Assembly: GCA_013042895.1 (NCBI GenBank)
Contig: JABDPD010000125.1
Location: forward strand, 1 to 9,290
Direction: 5' to 3'
DNA length: 9,290 bases
Source: Boseongicola sp.
GTDB taxonomy: Bacteria; Pseudomonadota; Alphaproteobacteria; Rhodobacterales; Rhodobacteraceae
Positions 1 through 6,269 of the stretch are shown here, piece by piece. The translations under genes were made by a program, and so were the position numbers. Each line of letters begins with the position of its first letter. Position 1 is the stretch's first letter. Below the pieces are notes generated by a model. The model made no database searches. It was given only the letters and a program-made list of their open reading frames with translations, and had not been told where the DNA came from.

Positions 1-1009
1 CCAAAATATCCAAAGCCGCCTTCAGATCCGTGCGATCCACCATCTCGGTCACCGTATGAATATACCGCGTACCCACCACGATGCTGACCGCCCGCGCACC
101 AGCCGCCGCCTGCTGGGCCGCCGCCCCGTCCTGTCCGCCGGACCGCAGCATCGTGCGCTGATACGGAATTTTCTTCTTCTCAGCGAGCGCCGCAACTTCT
201 GCCACCAAAGCCTTATCGGCGATGAAAGACCCATCGCGAATATGCAGACCAAACCCCCTGCCCTGCTGAGTCGTACGATCCTGCTCCGGCACGCCGGGGG
301 TATCGCAAGCCAGAGTCGTATCAACCCCAATCCCAATGTCCGGCTTCACTGAATAGGAAGCCGTCCGCGCTCCGCGTAAACCGACCTCTTCCTGCGTTGT
401 GAACACAACATGAAGCTCCGATTTGGTCTTCGCTTTGCCAAGCCCGCGTGCAGCCTCAATGCCTAGCCAGCACGCAACCCGATTATCCAAAGCCTTGGAA
501 ACGAACTTTTCGCCCATCTCCAGAAACGGCTCGTCCATGACAACCATATCGCCGACTTTGACCGTTTCCTTGGCTGCTTCGCCTAGCCCCGTATCCACAT
601 AGAACTCATGCGGTTCTGGAATCCGCTTGCGATCAGCAGCAGAGGCAATATGCACGGGTCTACCGGCCGGGTTCATCACCGCTTTCAACTCGCCGTCATC
701 CGTACATACTCGCACTCGACGCGAGAATAGGTTCCGCGGATCGAAACCGCCTACGGGCTGCAAATACAAAAATCCCTTCTCTGAAATATGGCTCACCAAA
801 AAGCCAATTTCGTCCATATGACAGAGCAACATGATCCGCTCTGGGTCCTTGCCTTTCCCTTTGCGCACGCAGTGAAGCGAGCCCATTGCATCCACGTGCA
901 CTTCGTCGAACAGCCCTTCGACCTCTCTAAGGATCAGTTCCCGAACGCGCTCCTCGTTTCCCGGGACACCTGGAGTTTCGCAAAGCGACTTCAAAAGCTC
1001 GATATTCAT
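1..1009 (-). CDS. M42 family metallopeptidase (glutamyl/leucyl aminopeptidase type), 3' end cut by window edge
   Basis: Cytosolic two-metal aminopeptidase of the M42 (FrvX/TET-like) family, expected to trim N-terminal residues from peptides. Translating the minus strand from the ATG at 1009-1007 gives 336 codons with no stop before the edge. Family lengths are about 340-360, so only a short tail is missing. The metal and catalytic residues are all visible: H64 and D66 in LLCHMDEIGF, the bridging D175 in KALDNR, E207-E208 in TTQEEVGLRGA, D230 in GIGVDTT and H318 in RYIHTVTEM. The enzyme therefore looks active. A GAGG stretch near 1018-1022 serves as the ribosome site. The gene is divergent from the pseudo-caspase gene and looks monocistronic at its 5' side. 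Family assignment is firm; substrate preference cannot be read from sequence, so no gene symbol is given. Confidence 0.92.
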   Translation of the reverse strand, partial: MNIELLKSLCETPGVPGNEERVRELILREVEGLFDEVHVDAMGSLHCVRKGKGKDPERIMLLCHMDEIGFLVSHISEKGFLYLQPVGGFDPRNLFSRRVRVCTDDGELKAVMNPAGRPVHIASAADRKRIPEPHEFYVDTGLGEAAKETVKVGDMVVMDEPFLEMGEKFVSKALDNRVACWLGIEAARGLGKAKTKSELHVVFTTQEEVGLRGARTASYSVKPDIGIGVDTTLACDTPGVPEQDRTTQQGRGFGLHIRDGSFIADKALVAEVAALAEKKKIPYQRTMLRSGGQDGAAAQQAAAGARAVSIVVGTRYIHTVTEMVDRTDLKAALDIL

Positions 1010-1039
1010 CACGCCAACCTCTAAATCTGATTTCCTTAC

Positions 1040-1067
1040 ATAATGAGGCCGCAGGCCCCGGGTTCAA
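1040..1067 (-). promoter_or_regulatory. Candidate sigma70-type promoter for the M42 peptidase gene
   Basis: On the minus strand TTGAAC (1067-1062) is followed after 16 bases by CATTAT (1045-1040), about 31 bases before the peptidase ATG. The -35 matches the consensus at 5 of 6 positions and the -10 at 4 of 6. Inferred from motif match and position only. Confidence 0.35.
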
Positions 1068-1084
1068 GCACGAAACCAGCTGAT

Positions 1085-1113
1085 TTGCCGCTTGGACGCC
1101 TTCTCTCTAGAAT
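1085..1113 (+). promoter_or_regulatory. Candidate sigma70-type promoter for the pseudo-caspase gene
   Basis: TTGCCG (1085-1090), a 17-base spacer and TAGAAT (1108-1113) lie just upstream of the ATG at 1135. The expected transcript start near 1120 leaves a leader of about 15 bases that still contains the ribosome site GGGAGGA (1126-1132). Spacing is ideal and the -10 is a 5 of 6 match. Confidence 0.45.
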
Positions 1114-1134
1114 GAGAGTATTCATGGGAGGATT

Positions 1135-2802
1135 ATGAGTATGCGACAACTGTTTTTCGCCACTGCTATCACGCTGGCCGCCACAACATCCGTTTCAGCA
1201 GGTGACGCCGCTCTGCTCATCGGCATCGAGGATTACTCTGCCCTCAACGATCTGCGACGCGGTGACGAAGTAACCGAGCAAGCTGGAGCTTATCAACGCC
1301 AAGGCTTCGACGTAATCAGCAGCAGCGACGCCGAGCGCAACGATATGTTCGACGCTCTCTCTGCCTTCGAGAGCGCTGCCTCGGACGCCGAACGCATTTT
1401 GGTCGTGCTAGCAGGTCGCTTTGCTCACAATTCTACCGATACCTATCTCCTTCCGTCCGACGCACGCCCCGGCGCACTCTCCAATGTCGCACGCACTGCG
1501 TTACCTCTCAGTCAGGTGCTCTCGATCCTGTCCCAAACTCCCGGTCGCTCAATTCTGGCAATCTCCAGTGATGATCTAAGCGGCGAATTCGGCCCGCTCC
1601 TAAAAATCGGAGTCGGCGACATCGAACTTCCTCAAGGCACCACTCTTCTAACCGGCCCACCCCGGGCGATTGCTCAAGCCGTACAGCGCATCGCTCGTCC
1701 AGGCGAGAACCTAGCAAATCTCCAGAATAGTCGGAGTGTCGAGCTTGGGGGCTTTGTCATGCAAGGGCTGGCATTCATTGAAGAGCCAACCGTCACAACC
1801 CCCACAGCACCGACATCCCAGTCGACAACCGATCGTCGCGCCGACATCCTCGCTTGGCGACGAGCAGACGCCGCCGATACTATCGAAGCCTACGAAAGCT
1901 ACATCAACGCCTTCCCCGACGGGCAATTCACTGCAATGGCCGAAGGCCGAATTGAGGCGATGACCGACACGCCGGAGGCCCGAGCCGAACGCGCGGAAAA
2001 GGCGTTGGAGCTAAACCGCGATCAACGCCGCGAGATCCAACGAGATCTCACACTCCTCGAGTTCAACACGAGAGGCATCGACGGCATTTTCGGACGCGGT
2101 ACACGCGCCGCGATCACTGCCTGGCAAAGAACCAACAATATCGCCGAAACCAGCTATCTCGACCGTGATCAAATCACCCGCCTTGACGCTCAAGCCGAGC
2201 GGCGTGCGGCAGAGCTCGAAGCCGAGGCCGAGCGCCGCCGCGAGGAACGCCTCGCACAGGACCTTGCGTTCTGGGAAGAGACCGGTGCGCTGGATGATGA
2301 GGCCGGACTTCGCGCCTATCTCAACCGTTTCCCAGACGGTGAGTTTGCAGAGGTCGCGCAATCTAGACTTGAGACAATCGAACGTCGCAAACGCGCCGAA
2401 ACGAACGCCCGCGATCGACAGCTTTGGGACGAAGCCCGCATTCAGGACACGGCGCAGGCCTATAGCGACTACCTCACCATCGCGCCCGACGGCGCCTTTC
2501 GAGAAGAAGCCCAAGACCGGATCACTGAACTCACTCGCGAGGCCCAGCAAACGGACCGGCAGAGACGCGCCATTCAAGAAGAAAACGCGCTCAATCTGAA
2601 CCAAAATACGCGGCGTGCAATCGAAAGCAGGATGGAACGCCTTGGGTTAAAACCGGGCCGCGTTGACGGTGTTTTTGACGACGATACCCGCCGCGCTGTC
2701 AGACGGTATCAAGCTGCAAGGAACCTCGAACAAACCGGCTACATCAGCGAGGAATTCGTCGTTCGCATCCTCGCAGATTCCGTACGTTCTATTTTCAGGT
2801 AA
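1135..2802 (+). CDS. Secreted caspase-fold pseudo-protease with FPDG repeats and two peptidoglycan-binding-like domains
   Basis: A 555-residue exported protein. Residues 1-22 form a signal peptide with likely cleavage after SVSA. Residues about 24-215 follow the caspase/metacaspase (peptidase C14) pattern: AALLIGIEDY, a GFDV strand, the AGxx...TDTYLLPSDA segment and a strand ending ILAISSDD. In active relatives these carry AGHG and DAC; here the histidine is R95 and the cysteine is absent. The whole protein contains no cysteine, so it cannot be a cysteine protease. A Thr/Pro-rich linker (217-232) leads to three related repeats (about 240-276, 378-415, 429-466) sharing W...Y...PDG.F...A..R. 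Peptidoglycan-binding-like domains lie at about 297-350 (GIDGIFGRGTRAAITAWQ) and 491-546 (GRVDGVFDDDTRRAVRRYQ), with a charged Ala/Glu/Arg helix at 351-376. GGGAGGA precedes the ATG. Inferred to be a periplasmic scaffold or cell-wall-associated binding protein; true function unknown. Confidence 0.85.
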   Translation: MSMRQLFFATAITLAATTSVSAGDAALLIGIEDYSALNDLRRGDEVTEQAGAYQRQGFDVISSSDAERNDMFDALSAFESAASDAERILVVLAGRFAHNSTDTYLLPSDARPGALSNVARTALPLSQVLSILSQTPGRSILAISSDDLSGEFGPLLKIGVGDIELPQGTTLLTGPPRAIAQAVQRIARPGENLANLQNSRSVELGGFVMQGLAFIEEPTVTTPTAPTSQSTTDRRADILAWRRADAADTIEAYESYINAFPDGQFTAMAEGRIEAMTDTPEARAERAEKALELNRDQRREIQRDLTLLEFNTRGIDGIFGRGTRAAITAWQRTNNIAETSYLDRDQITRLDAQAERRAAELEAEAERRREERLAQDLAFWEETGALDDEAGLRAYLNRFPDGEFAEVAQSRLETIERRKRAETNARDRQLWDEARIQDTAQAYSDYLTIAPDGAFREEAQDRITELTREAQQTDRQRRAIQEENALNLNQNTRRAIESRMERLGLKPGRVDGVFDDDTRRAVRRYQAARNLEQTGYISEEFVVRILADSVRSIFR

Positions 2803-2810
2803 ACTTAGAT

Positions 2811-2833
2811 GGCAGCGCCTCACTGGCGCCGCC
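2811..2833. terminator. Hairpin between convergent pseudo-caspase and phaR genes, possible bidirectional terminator
   Basis: GGCAGCGCC (2811-2819), loop TCACT and GGCGCCGCC (2825-2833) form a 9-base stem. As plus-strand RNA there is one A-C mismatch; as minus-strand RNA that pair is G-U, so the stem is fully paired for phaR transcripts. It is only weakly followed by T-rich sequence on the minus side (2810-2800) and not on the plus side. It fills nearly the whole 36-base gap between the two stop codons. Confidence 0.5.
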
Positions 2834-2838
2834 CTAAA

Positions 2839-3411
2839 CTACTTCTTCGTCTTGCCCATGTTCATAAGCTGTGCCTGCATTTCGGCCAATTGTGCGCGAA
2901 TAACTTCAAGGTCACTCTCTGGTTCTTTCTCGGATTCCGAGGCGTCACCTTCGCCTTCGTTCTCCTGCGATGGCCAACTTGCACCGGCAAAGCCACCCGT
3001 CATCGCCTTCACGAAAGCCTCCTGCTGGGCCTTCATCGCCTCAAAGCCCGGCATGCCAGACATCGGCGTAGACATCTGCTCCATCACCTTTGTTTGCCCC
3101 TCACGAAGCATGTCAAAGCTCATCGAAAGAAACTGCGGCACGACCGAATTCGCTTGCGAAGTATAGGACCGTACTAAATCCGTCAGAACATCCAACGGCA
3201 GGACATTCTCGCCCCGGCTCTCATGCTCCGCGATGATCTGCAGCAAATACTGCCGCGTCAGATCATCACCAGACTTCAGGTCTACGATCTGAACTTCACG
3301 ACCCTCACGGATGAATCCCGCAATATCCTCAAGCGTCACATAATCAGACGTTTCGGTATTATAGAGCCGTCGGCTTGCATAGCGTTTGATTAAAAGCGGT
3401 GTTCCGGACAT
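2839..3411 (-). CDS. phaR: Polyhydroxyalkanoate synthesis regulator PhaR (PHB repressor)
   Basis: A 190-residue cytosolic repressor that binds DNA and also polyhydroxybutyrate; polymer binding releases it from promoters of granule genes (phasins) and of its own gene. Residues 6-67 match the PHB/PHA accumulation regulator DNA-binding domain, with the signature IKRYASRRLYNTETSDYV followed by VTLEDI and a DLTRQYLLQII segment. Residues about 70-108 match the PHB_acc domain (LDVLTDLVRSYT...VPQFLSMS). A Met/Gln-rich stretch, an acidic linker (149-167) and a C-terminal helix (167-185) follow, the last likely for oligomerisation. A strong AGGAGGG ribosome site (about 3416-3422) supports the ATG at 3411-3409. 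No pha synthase or phasin gene is in the window. It is convergent with the pseudo-caspase gene and lies downstream of, but is separated by a terminator from, the F0 operon. An operator-like site precedes it. Confidence 0.95.
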   Translation of the reverse strand: MSGTPLLIKRYASRRLYNTETSDYVTLEDIAGFIREGREVQIVDLKSGDDLTRQYLLQIIAEHESRGENVLPLDVLTDLVRSYTSQANSVVPQFLSMSFDMLREGQTKVMEQMSTPMSGMPGFEAMKAQQEAFVKAMTGGFAGASWPSQENEGEGDASESEKEPESDLEVIRAQLAEMQAQLMNMGKTKK

Positions 3412-3432
3412 ATCGCCCTCCTCATAGGCTCG

Positions 3433-3443
3433 CTGCAGTGCAG
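3433..3443. promoter_or_regulatory. PhaR operator (CTGC-N3-GCAG) upstream of phaR
   Basis: The plus strand reads CTGCAGTGCAG, an exact CTGCN3GCAG inverted repeat; with its left neighbour on the minus strand the arms extend to GCTGC/GCAGC. This is the consensus reported, as I recall, for PhaR of Paracoccus denitrificans and Rhodobacter sphaeroides. It sits 22 bases upstream of the phaR ATG, over the expected -10/transcript-start region, as expected for negative autoregulation. Confidence 0.7.
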
Positions 3444-3470
3444 CCTACGCCCAAGTGCGTCAAATGCAAA
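3442..3470 (-). promoter_or_regulatory. Weak candidate promoter for phaR
   Basis: On the minus strand TTTGCA (3470-3465), 17 bases and TAGGCT (3447-3442) form a weak sigma70-like pair whose start point would fall inside the PhaR operator. An alternative is TTGACG (3463-3458) with CACTGC (3440-3435). Either arrangement lets bound PhaR block RNA polymerase. Motif scores are low. Confidence 0.3.
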
Positions 3471-3512
3471 GGAAATGCGCGCATGTCTTCGCAAGTGCCG
3501 CATTTCAAGCCC

Positions 3513-3547
3513 GAAACGAAAGAAGCCCGGCGATCAAGCCGAGCTTC
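3513..3547 (-). terminator. Rho-independent terminator of the F0 ATP synthase operon
   Basis: On the minus strand GAAGCTCGGC (3547-3538), loop TTGATC and GCCGGGCTTC (3531-3522) make a 10-base stem with one T-G wobble, followed by TTTCGTTTC (3521-3513). It lies 21 bases after the atpF stop codon, so it ends the F0 transcript before phaR. Confidence 0.85.
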
Positions 3548-3568
3548 CGTCATTGGTTTTCATTCGGC

Positions 3569-4126
3569 TTAGTGAAGCTTAGCGGCAACTGTGCTAATGG
3601 CTTCATCCACCAATGCATCCGCTCGATCCGCTTTCATGTCGCGTGCAATGACTTCAGACGCCGTGCCAATCGCGATACGGACAGCTTCGTCGCGAACTTG
3701 GCGCACGGCCGAAGTCTCGGCAGAGGCAATCTGATCTTCCGCAGCTTTCAGGCGACGCTCGATGGACTTCTCCAGATCAAGCTTGGCCTGCTCCGCCGCT
3801 TCCGATGCGCTTTCTTTCGCAGCTGCAACAATGCGATCCGCCTGTTCTTGCACATCACGTTGCTTGCGCTCGAAGCTGGCCAACAGCGTCTGAGCTTCCT
3901 CTCGAAGCGCGCGCGCCTCGTCGATTTCAGTCTGGATGCCCTCTGCTCGCTTGTCGAGCATACCCGTCAGCATTCCTGGCACTTTAAAGTAAAGCAAAAC
4001 GCCGACGAATATGGCGAACGAGATCAGGACGATGAAGTCCGTGTTCGCTAAGCTGAAGAACGGTCCCTTCGCTGCAAATGCCGGAGTAGCCGCGACCATT
4101 GCGATCAGTGTGATGATGCGTGTCAT
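3569..4126 (-). CDS. atpF: F0F1 ATP synthase subunit b (AtpF)
   Basis: A 185-residue stator subunit; it pairs with b' to form the peripheral stalk that holds F1 still while the c-ring turns. The N-terminus (MTRIITLIAM then VAATPAFAA) looks like a cleavable signal peptide, a trait seen in alphaproteobacterial b subunits. A single membrane segment follows (about 29-48, TDFIVLISFAIFVGVLLYF). After that comes a long, highly charged Ala/Glu/Arg/Lys helix to the end with the usual YFKVPGML hinge. The stop is TAA at 3571-3569. Only 3 bases separate the atpX stop from this ATG, and its ribosome site (AAGGGG) lies inside the end of atpX, so translation is probably coupled. It is the last gene of the operon. 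Confidence 0.95.
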   Translation of the reverse strand: MTRIITLIAMVAATPAFAAKGPFFSLANTDFIVLISFAIFVGVLLYFKVPGMLTGMLDKRAEGIQTEIDEARALREEAQTLLASFERKQRDVQEQADRIVAAAKESASEAAEQAKLDLEKSIERRLKAAEDQIASAETSAVRQVRDEAVRIAIGTASEVIARDMKADRADALVDEAISTVAAKLH

Positions 4127-4129
4127 GGC

Positions 4130-4651
4130 TTACCCCTTCACTCGCGCGTCAACTGCTGCTGCAATCGCAGCCTTGTCGACGTCGACACCCATTGCGGCCA
4201 CAACGGCCTCAGCAGTGTCCTTGGCAACGTCTTGAATCGCAGCAGTCGCTCCGTCACGGATTTCCGCGATCTTCGCTTCGCTTTCCGACGTCCGCGCCGC
4301 GATCTCGGCATCTGCCTTCTTGATAGCAGCGTCGATCTCGGCCTGTACCTCAGCTTTGGCCTCGGCTCCGATGCGCCCAGCTTCCGCCCGTGCATCCGCC
4401 AGAGCCTTGTCATAAGCCGCTTCGGCTTCTGCTGCCTTTTGCTTCAGCTCTTCCGCCGCTGCGATATCATTCGTGATCGTTCCCTGCCGTTCGGCAAGAA
4501 CAGATGCGATCCGTGGCAAGGCCACTCGCGAGAGCACCATGTAGATGACCACCAACGTAACCACGAGCCAGAAAATCTGGTTCGGAAACGTTGAGAAATC
4601 GAGTTGCGGCATACCGGGAGCGGCAGCTGCTTCTGTTGTTTCTGTCGCCAT
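4130..4651 (-). CDS. atpX: F0F1 ATP synthase subunit b' (AtpX)
   Basis: A 173-residue second peripheral-stalk subunit, the b' form found in photosynthetic bacteria and alphaproteobacteria as partner of b. An Ala/Thr-rich start of about 14 residues precedes the conserved [16 protein letters not shown] segment, with one membrane helix (about 25-42). Then follow VALPRI and a continuous charged helix rich in Ala, Glu and Lys ending in VDARVKG. The lack of a cleavable signal peptide and the PQLDF...QIFWL signature distinguish it from the neighbouring b subunit. A perfect GAGGAGG ribosome site (4657-4663) supports the ATG. The gene is also called atpF2 or atpG in some annotations; atpX follows the Rhodobacter capsulatus usage. 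A 78-base gap with a hairpin separates it from atpE. Confidence 0.93.
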   Translation of the reverse strand: MATETTEAAAAPGMPQLDFSTFPNQIFWLVVTLVVIYMVLSRVALPRIASVLAERQGTITNDIAAAEELKQKAAEAEAAYDKALADARAEAGRIGAEAKAEVQAEIDAAIKKADAEIAARTSESEAKIAEIRDGATAAIQDVAKDTAEAVVAAMGVDVDKAAIAAAVDARVKG

Positions 4652-4698
4652 AGCGACCTCCTCAAACCCGTGTCAGACAACCGGGGCCCGCGTCAACG

Positions 4699-4729
4699 GA
4701 CACCCGGCGTGTAAGGATCGCGAGGTGTC
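4699..4729 (-). promoter_or_regulatory. Stem-loop in the mRNA directly after the atpE stop codon
   Basis: On the minus strand GACACCT-C-GCG (4729-4719) pairs with CGC-C-GGGTGTC (4709-4699): seven outer pairs including one G-U, one C-C mismatch and three inner pairs around a 9-base loop. It begins at the base after the atpE TAA and has no T tract. It is therefore more likely an mRNA-processing or 3'-stabilising element than a full terminator. It could help express subunit c more strongly than b and b'. Confidence 0.5.
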
Positions 4730-4966
4730 TTAGACAGCAAACATCAGCAGAAGCGCGACGAGGAACGAGAAGATCCCCAGAGCTTCCGCGAACGCGATGC
4801 CGATGAACAGCGTTGCTGTCTGACCAGCAGCGGCCGATGGGTTACGCAGAGCGCCGGCGAGGAAATTGCCAGCAACGTGGCCCACACCGATAGCAGCTGC
4901 ACCAGAACCGATAGCGGCGAGGCCGGCACCGATGAATTGACCCATTTGAGCGATATTGCCTTCCAT
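4730..4966 (-). CDS. atpE: F0F1 ATP synthase subunit c (AtpE)
   Basis: A 78-residue two-helix proteolipid that assembles into the proton-driven rotor ring. Helix 1 (about 10-34) carries the small-residue glycine pattern [17 protein letters not shown] used for tight packing. The polar loop is R41-N42-P43 in [11 protein letters not shown]. Helix 2 (about 52-76) contains the proton-carrying carboxylate E61 in [12 protein letters not shown] Glu at this place and the RNPSAAAGQ...[14 protein letters not shown] pattern resemble mitochondrial c subunits. There is no Q/ES sodium signature in helix 1, so proton coupling is likely. The AAGGAGA ribosome site about 8 bases upstream fits the ATG at 4966-4964; a second in-frame ATG (M8) is less likely. 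The gene sits 45 bases after atpB and is followed at once by a hairpin. Confidence 0.96.
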   Translation of the reverse strand: MEGNIAQMGQFIGAGLAAIGSGAAAIGVGHVAGNFLAGALRNPSAAAGQTATLFIGIAFAEALGIFSFLVALLLMFAV

Positions 4967-5011
4967 TAGACTGTCTCCTTACGATGGAATTGGCTGAATT
5001 AGGAACTGACC

Positions 5012-5767
5012 TTAGTGGCTCGGATGCAGCGCATCCTTCAGATACACGCAGGTCAGAATGGTAAAGACGTAGGCCTGGATAGCGGACACCAGAACCTCAA
5101 GACCGTAGATCGCAACGACACCGAAGATGGCGATCGGCGCAACAGCGGCAACTTGAGCAAAACCGGCGAAAACCTTCAGAACCGCATGGCCGGCCATCAT
5201 GTTGCCAGCAAGTCGGATCGAATGGCTCACAGGCCGTACGAAGTAAGAGATAAGCTCGATCAAAGCGAGGATCGGGCGCAGCGCCAGAGGCGCCGAGCTG
5301 ACCCAAAAGAGGCCGAGGAACGATGCGCCGTTCTTCACGAAGCCCAGAATTGTAACTGCCAGAAAAACCGCCATCGCCAAAATAGCCGTCACTGCGATGT
5401 GGCTTGTTGTGGTGAAGCTCATCGGGATCAACCCGAGGAAGTTCGAGAACAGAATGAACAGAAACAGCGTCATGATGTAGGGGAAGTACTTCAGGCCATC
5501 TTTGCCCGCGACATCCTCAACCATCTTGTAAACAAAGCCATACGCCAACTCTGCAACCGACTGCGTGCGTGTCGGAACCACTGCGCGGCCTCGTGTGCCA
5601 AGGATCATTAACGCTGCAATCGCCAGGATGGCCGCTGCCATCCAAAATGTCGCGTTAGTGATAGTGAACATGCCCACTTGGTCGCCCGCGTCACCAAACA
5701 GAGGCTTGATGATGAACTGGTCCATCGGGTGAAACTCAAGCCCGCCGCCTTTAGCTTCTTCTGCCAA
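5012..5767 (-). CDS. atpB: F0F1 ATP synthase subunit a (AtpB), TTG start
   Basis: A 251-residue membrane protein forming the stationary half-channels through which protons reach the c-ring. The family hallmark is R185 in [12 protein letters not shown], the essential arginine facing the c-ring carboxylate (E. coli aR210). Other family segments are LEFHPMDQF near the start, [19 protein letters not shown] (95-113), and the C-terminal [15 protein letters not shown] helix. About six hydrophobic segments are visible. The start is TTG (5767-5765), only two bases after the atpI stop. No ATG lies nearby until M15, which would remove the conserved LEFHP segment. An AGAGGGA ribosome site overlaps the end of atpI, so translation is probably coupled. 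Length and motifs indicate an intact gene. Confidence 0.95.
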   Translation of the reverse strand: MAEEAKGGGLEFHPMDQFIIKPLFGDAGDQVGMFTITNATFWMAAAILAIAALMILGTRGRAVVPTRTQSVAELAYGFVYKMVEDVAGKDGLKYFPYIMTLFLFILFSNFLGLIPMSFTTTSHIAVTAILAMAVFLAVTILGFVKNGASFLGLFWVSSAPLALRPILALIELISYFVRPVSHSIRLAGNMMAGHAVLKVFAGFAQVAAVAPIAIFGVVAIYGLEVLVSAIQAYVFTILTCVYLKDALHPSH

Positions 5768-5769
5768 TT

Positions 5770-6111
5770 TCAGTCCCTCTTCGCTTCGTCTTCGGCCTCT
5801 TCAGGCGTCGGACCACCGTTCAATTCCTTGGCTGTGCGCATCATCGTCTGGATGCCAGCCGCAAATCCCAAAAGCGTGAATGTCACCATCAGGAACGGCT
5901 CAGTTCCAAAGGCAGCATCCAGCCCGTATCCCATGCCAAAGCCGATCCCCAGCCCTGCAACCAGTTCGATCACCATCCGCCAGGCTTGCTGCGCCTGAGA
6001 ATAATGTTCGTCCATGTGGGGCTTCGGCGCGTATTCGGCACGCTTATCGGCCAGCTTACGCTCCAAGGCGTCAAGCCGGGCCTTCGGATCATCTTGATCG
6101 GTCTCGGCCAC
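5770..6111 (-). CDS. atpI: ATP synthase accessory protein AtpI (subunit I), probable GTG start
   Basis: A small membrane protein at the head of the F0 operon; AtpI-family proteins help assemble the c-ring, and some have been linked to magnesium handling. From the GTG at 6111-6109 it has 113 residues. The N-terminal part is charged ([17 protein letters not shown]) and is followed by [19 protein letters not shown]. Two glycine-rich membrane helices follow ([13 protein letters not shown] and [13 protein letters not shown]), then a charged tail with [13 protein letters not shown]. An ATG five codons upstream (6126-6124) is the alternative start. I prefer the GTG because GGGGG lies 8 bases before it, the ATG has no ribosome site, and the extra MGAWP does not resemble known homologues. 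Moderate confidence on the start, high on identity. Confidence 0.88.
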   Translation of the reverse strand: MAETDQDDPKARLDALERKLADKRAEYAPKPHMDEHYSQAQQAWRMVIELVAGLGIGFGMGYGLDAAFGTEPFLMVTFTLLGFAAGIQTMMRTAKELNGGPTPEEAEDEAKRD

Positions 6112-6140
6112 GGGCCATGCCCCCATGAGAAGTTGAGCAG

Positions 6141-6169
6141 GATTTACGTCACAGACCCCAATGAGTCAA
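6141..6169 (-). promoter_or_regulatory. Candidate promoter of the F0 operon
   Basis: On the minus strand TTGACT (6169-6164), 17 bases and TAAATC (6146-6141) lie ahead of atpI. The -35 matches 5 of 6 positions; the -10 is weak. Transcription would begin near 6134, leaving about 8 bases before the upstream ATG or about 23 before the GTG, which favours the GTG start. A second A/T-rich stretch further upstream (6199-6227) could hold another promoter. Confidence 0.4.
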
Positions 6170-6245
6170 TCACACCCCAAATAGCCCTAAAGCACTGATA
6201 AATATGAAACTAACTCAATTTAACCTAAGTGTCGCACCGCAGCTC

Positions 6246-6269
6246 AAGTTCAACCAAATGGTTGAGCTT
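6246..6269 (-). terminator. Stem-loop across the end of the first EamA gene
   Basis: AAGTTCAACC, loop AAAT and GGTTGAGCTT form a 10-base stem with one wobble pair. It spans the last codons and the TGA stop of the transporter gene (6252-6250). No T tract follows on the minus strand, so it may be a Rho-assisted terminator or transcript-end stabiliser rather than a classical intrinsic terminator. Confidence 0.4.

Noticed and set aside
1..1009. Possible frameshift or truncation in the M42 gene, since the frame has no stop in the window.
   Set aside because: The frame reads cleanly through all five metal and catalytic motifs to base 1; the missing stop is due to the window edge.
2011..2604. Long open frame (197 codons) on the minus strand opposite the pseudo-caspase gene.
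   Set aside because: Its product has no recognisable domain, it lies wholly within a gene with clear repeats and domains, and high G+C coding DNA often leaves such antisense frames open.
3455..4051. 198-codon plus-strand frame opposite atpF.
   Set aside because: It crosses the F0 terminator and atpF, and its product is low-complexity, Arg/Cys/His-rich and family-less; a shadow of atpF.
4670..4698. GC-rich GGGCCC palindrome in the atpE-atpX gap as a second hairpin.
   Set aside because: The palindrome has no loop and its flanks pair poorly; only the hairpin at 4699-4729 is convincing.
5015..5611. 198-codon plus-strand frame opposite atpB.
   Set aside because: The product is a highly charged, Gln/Arg/His-rich translation of the complement of membrane-protein codons, with no start signal; a shadow.
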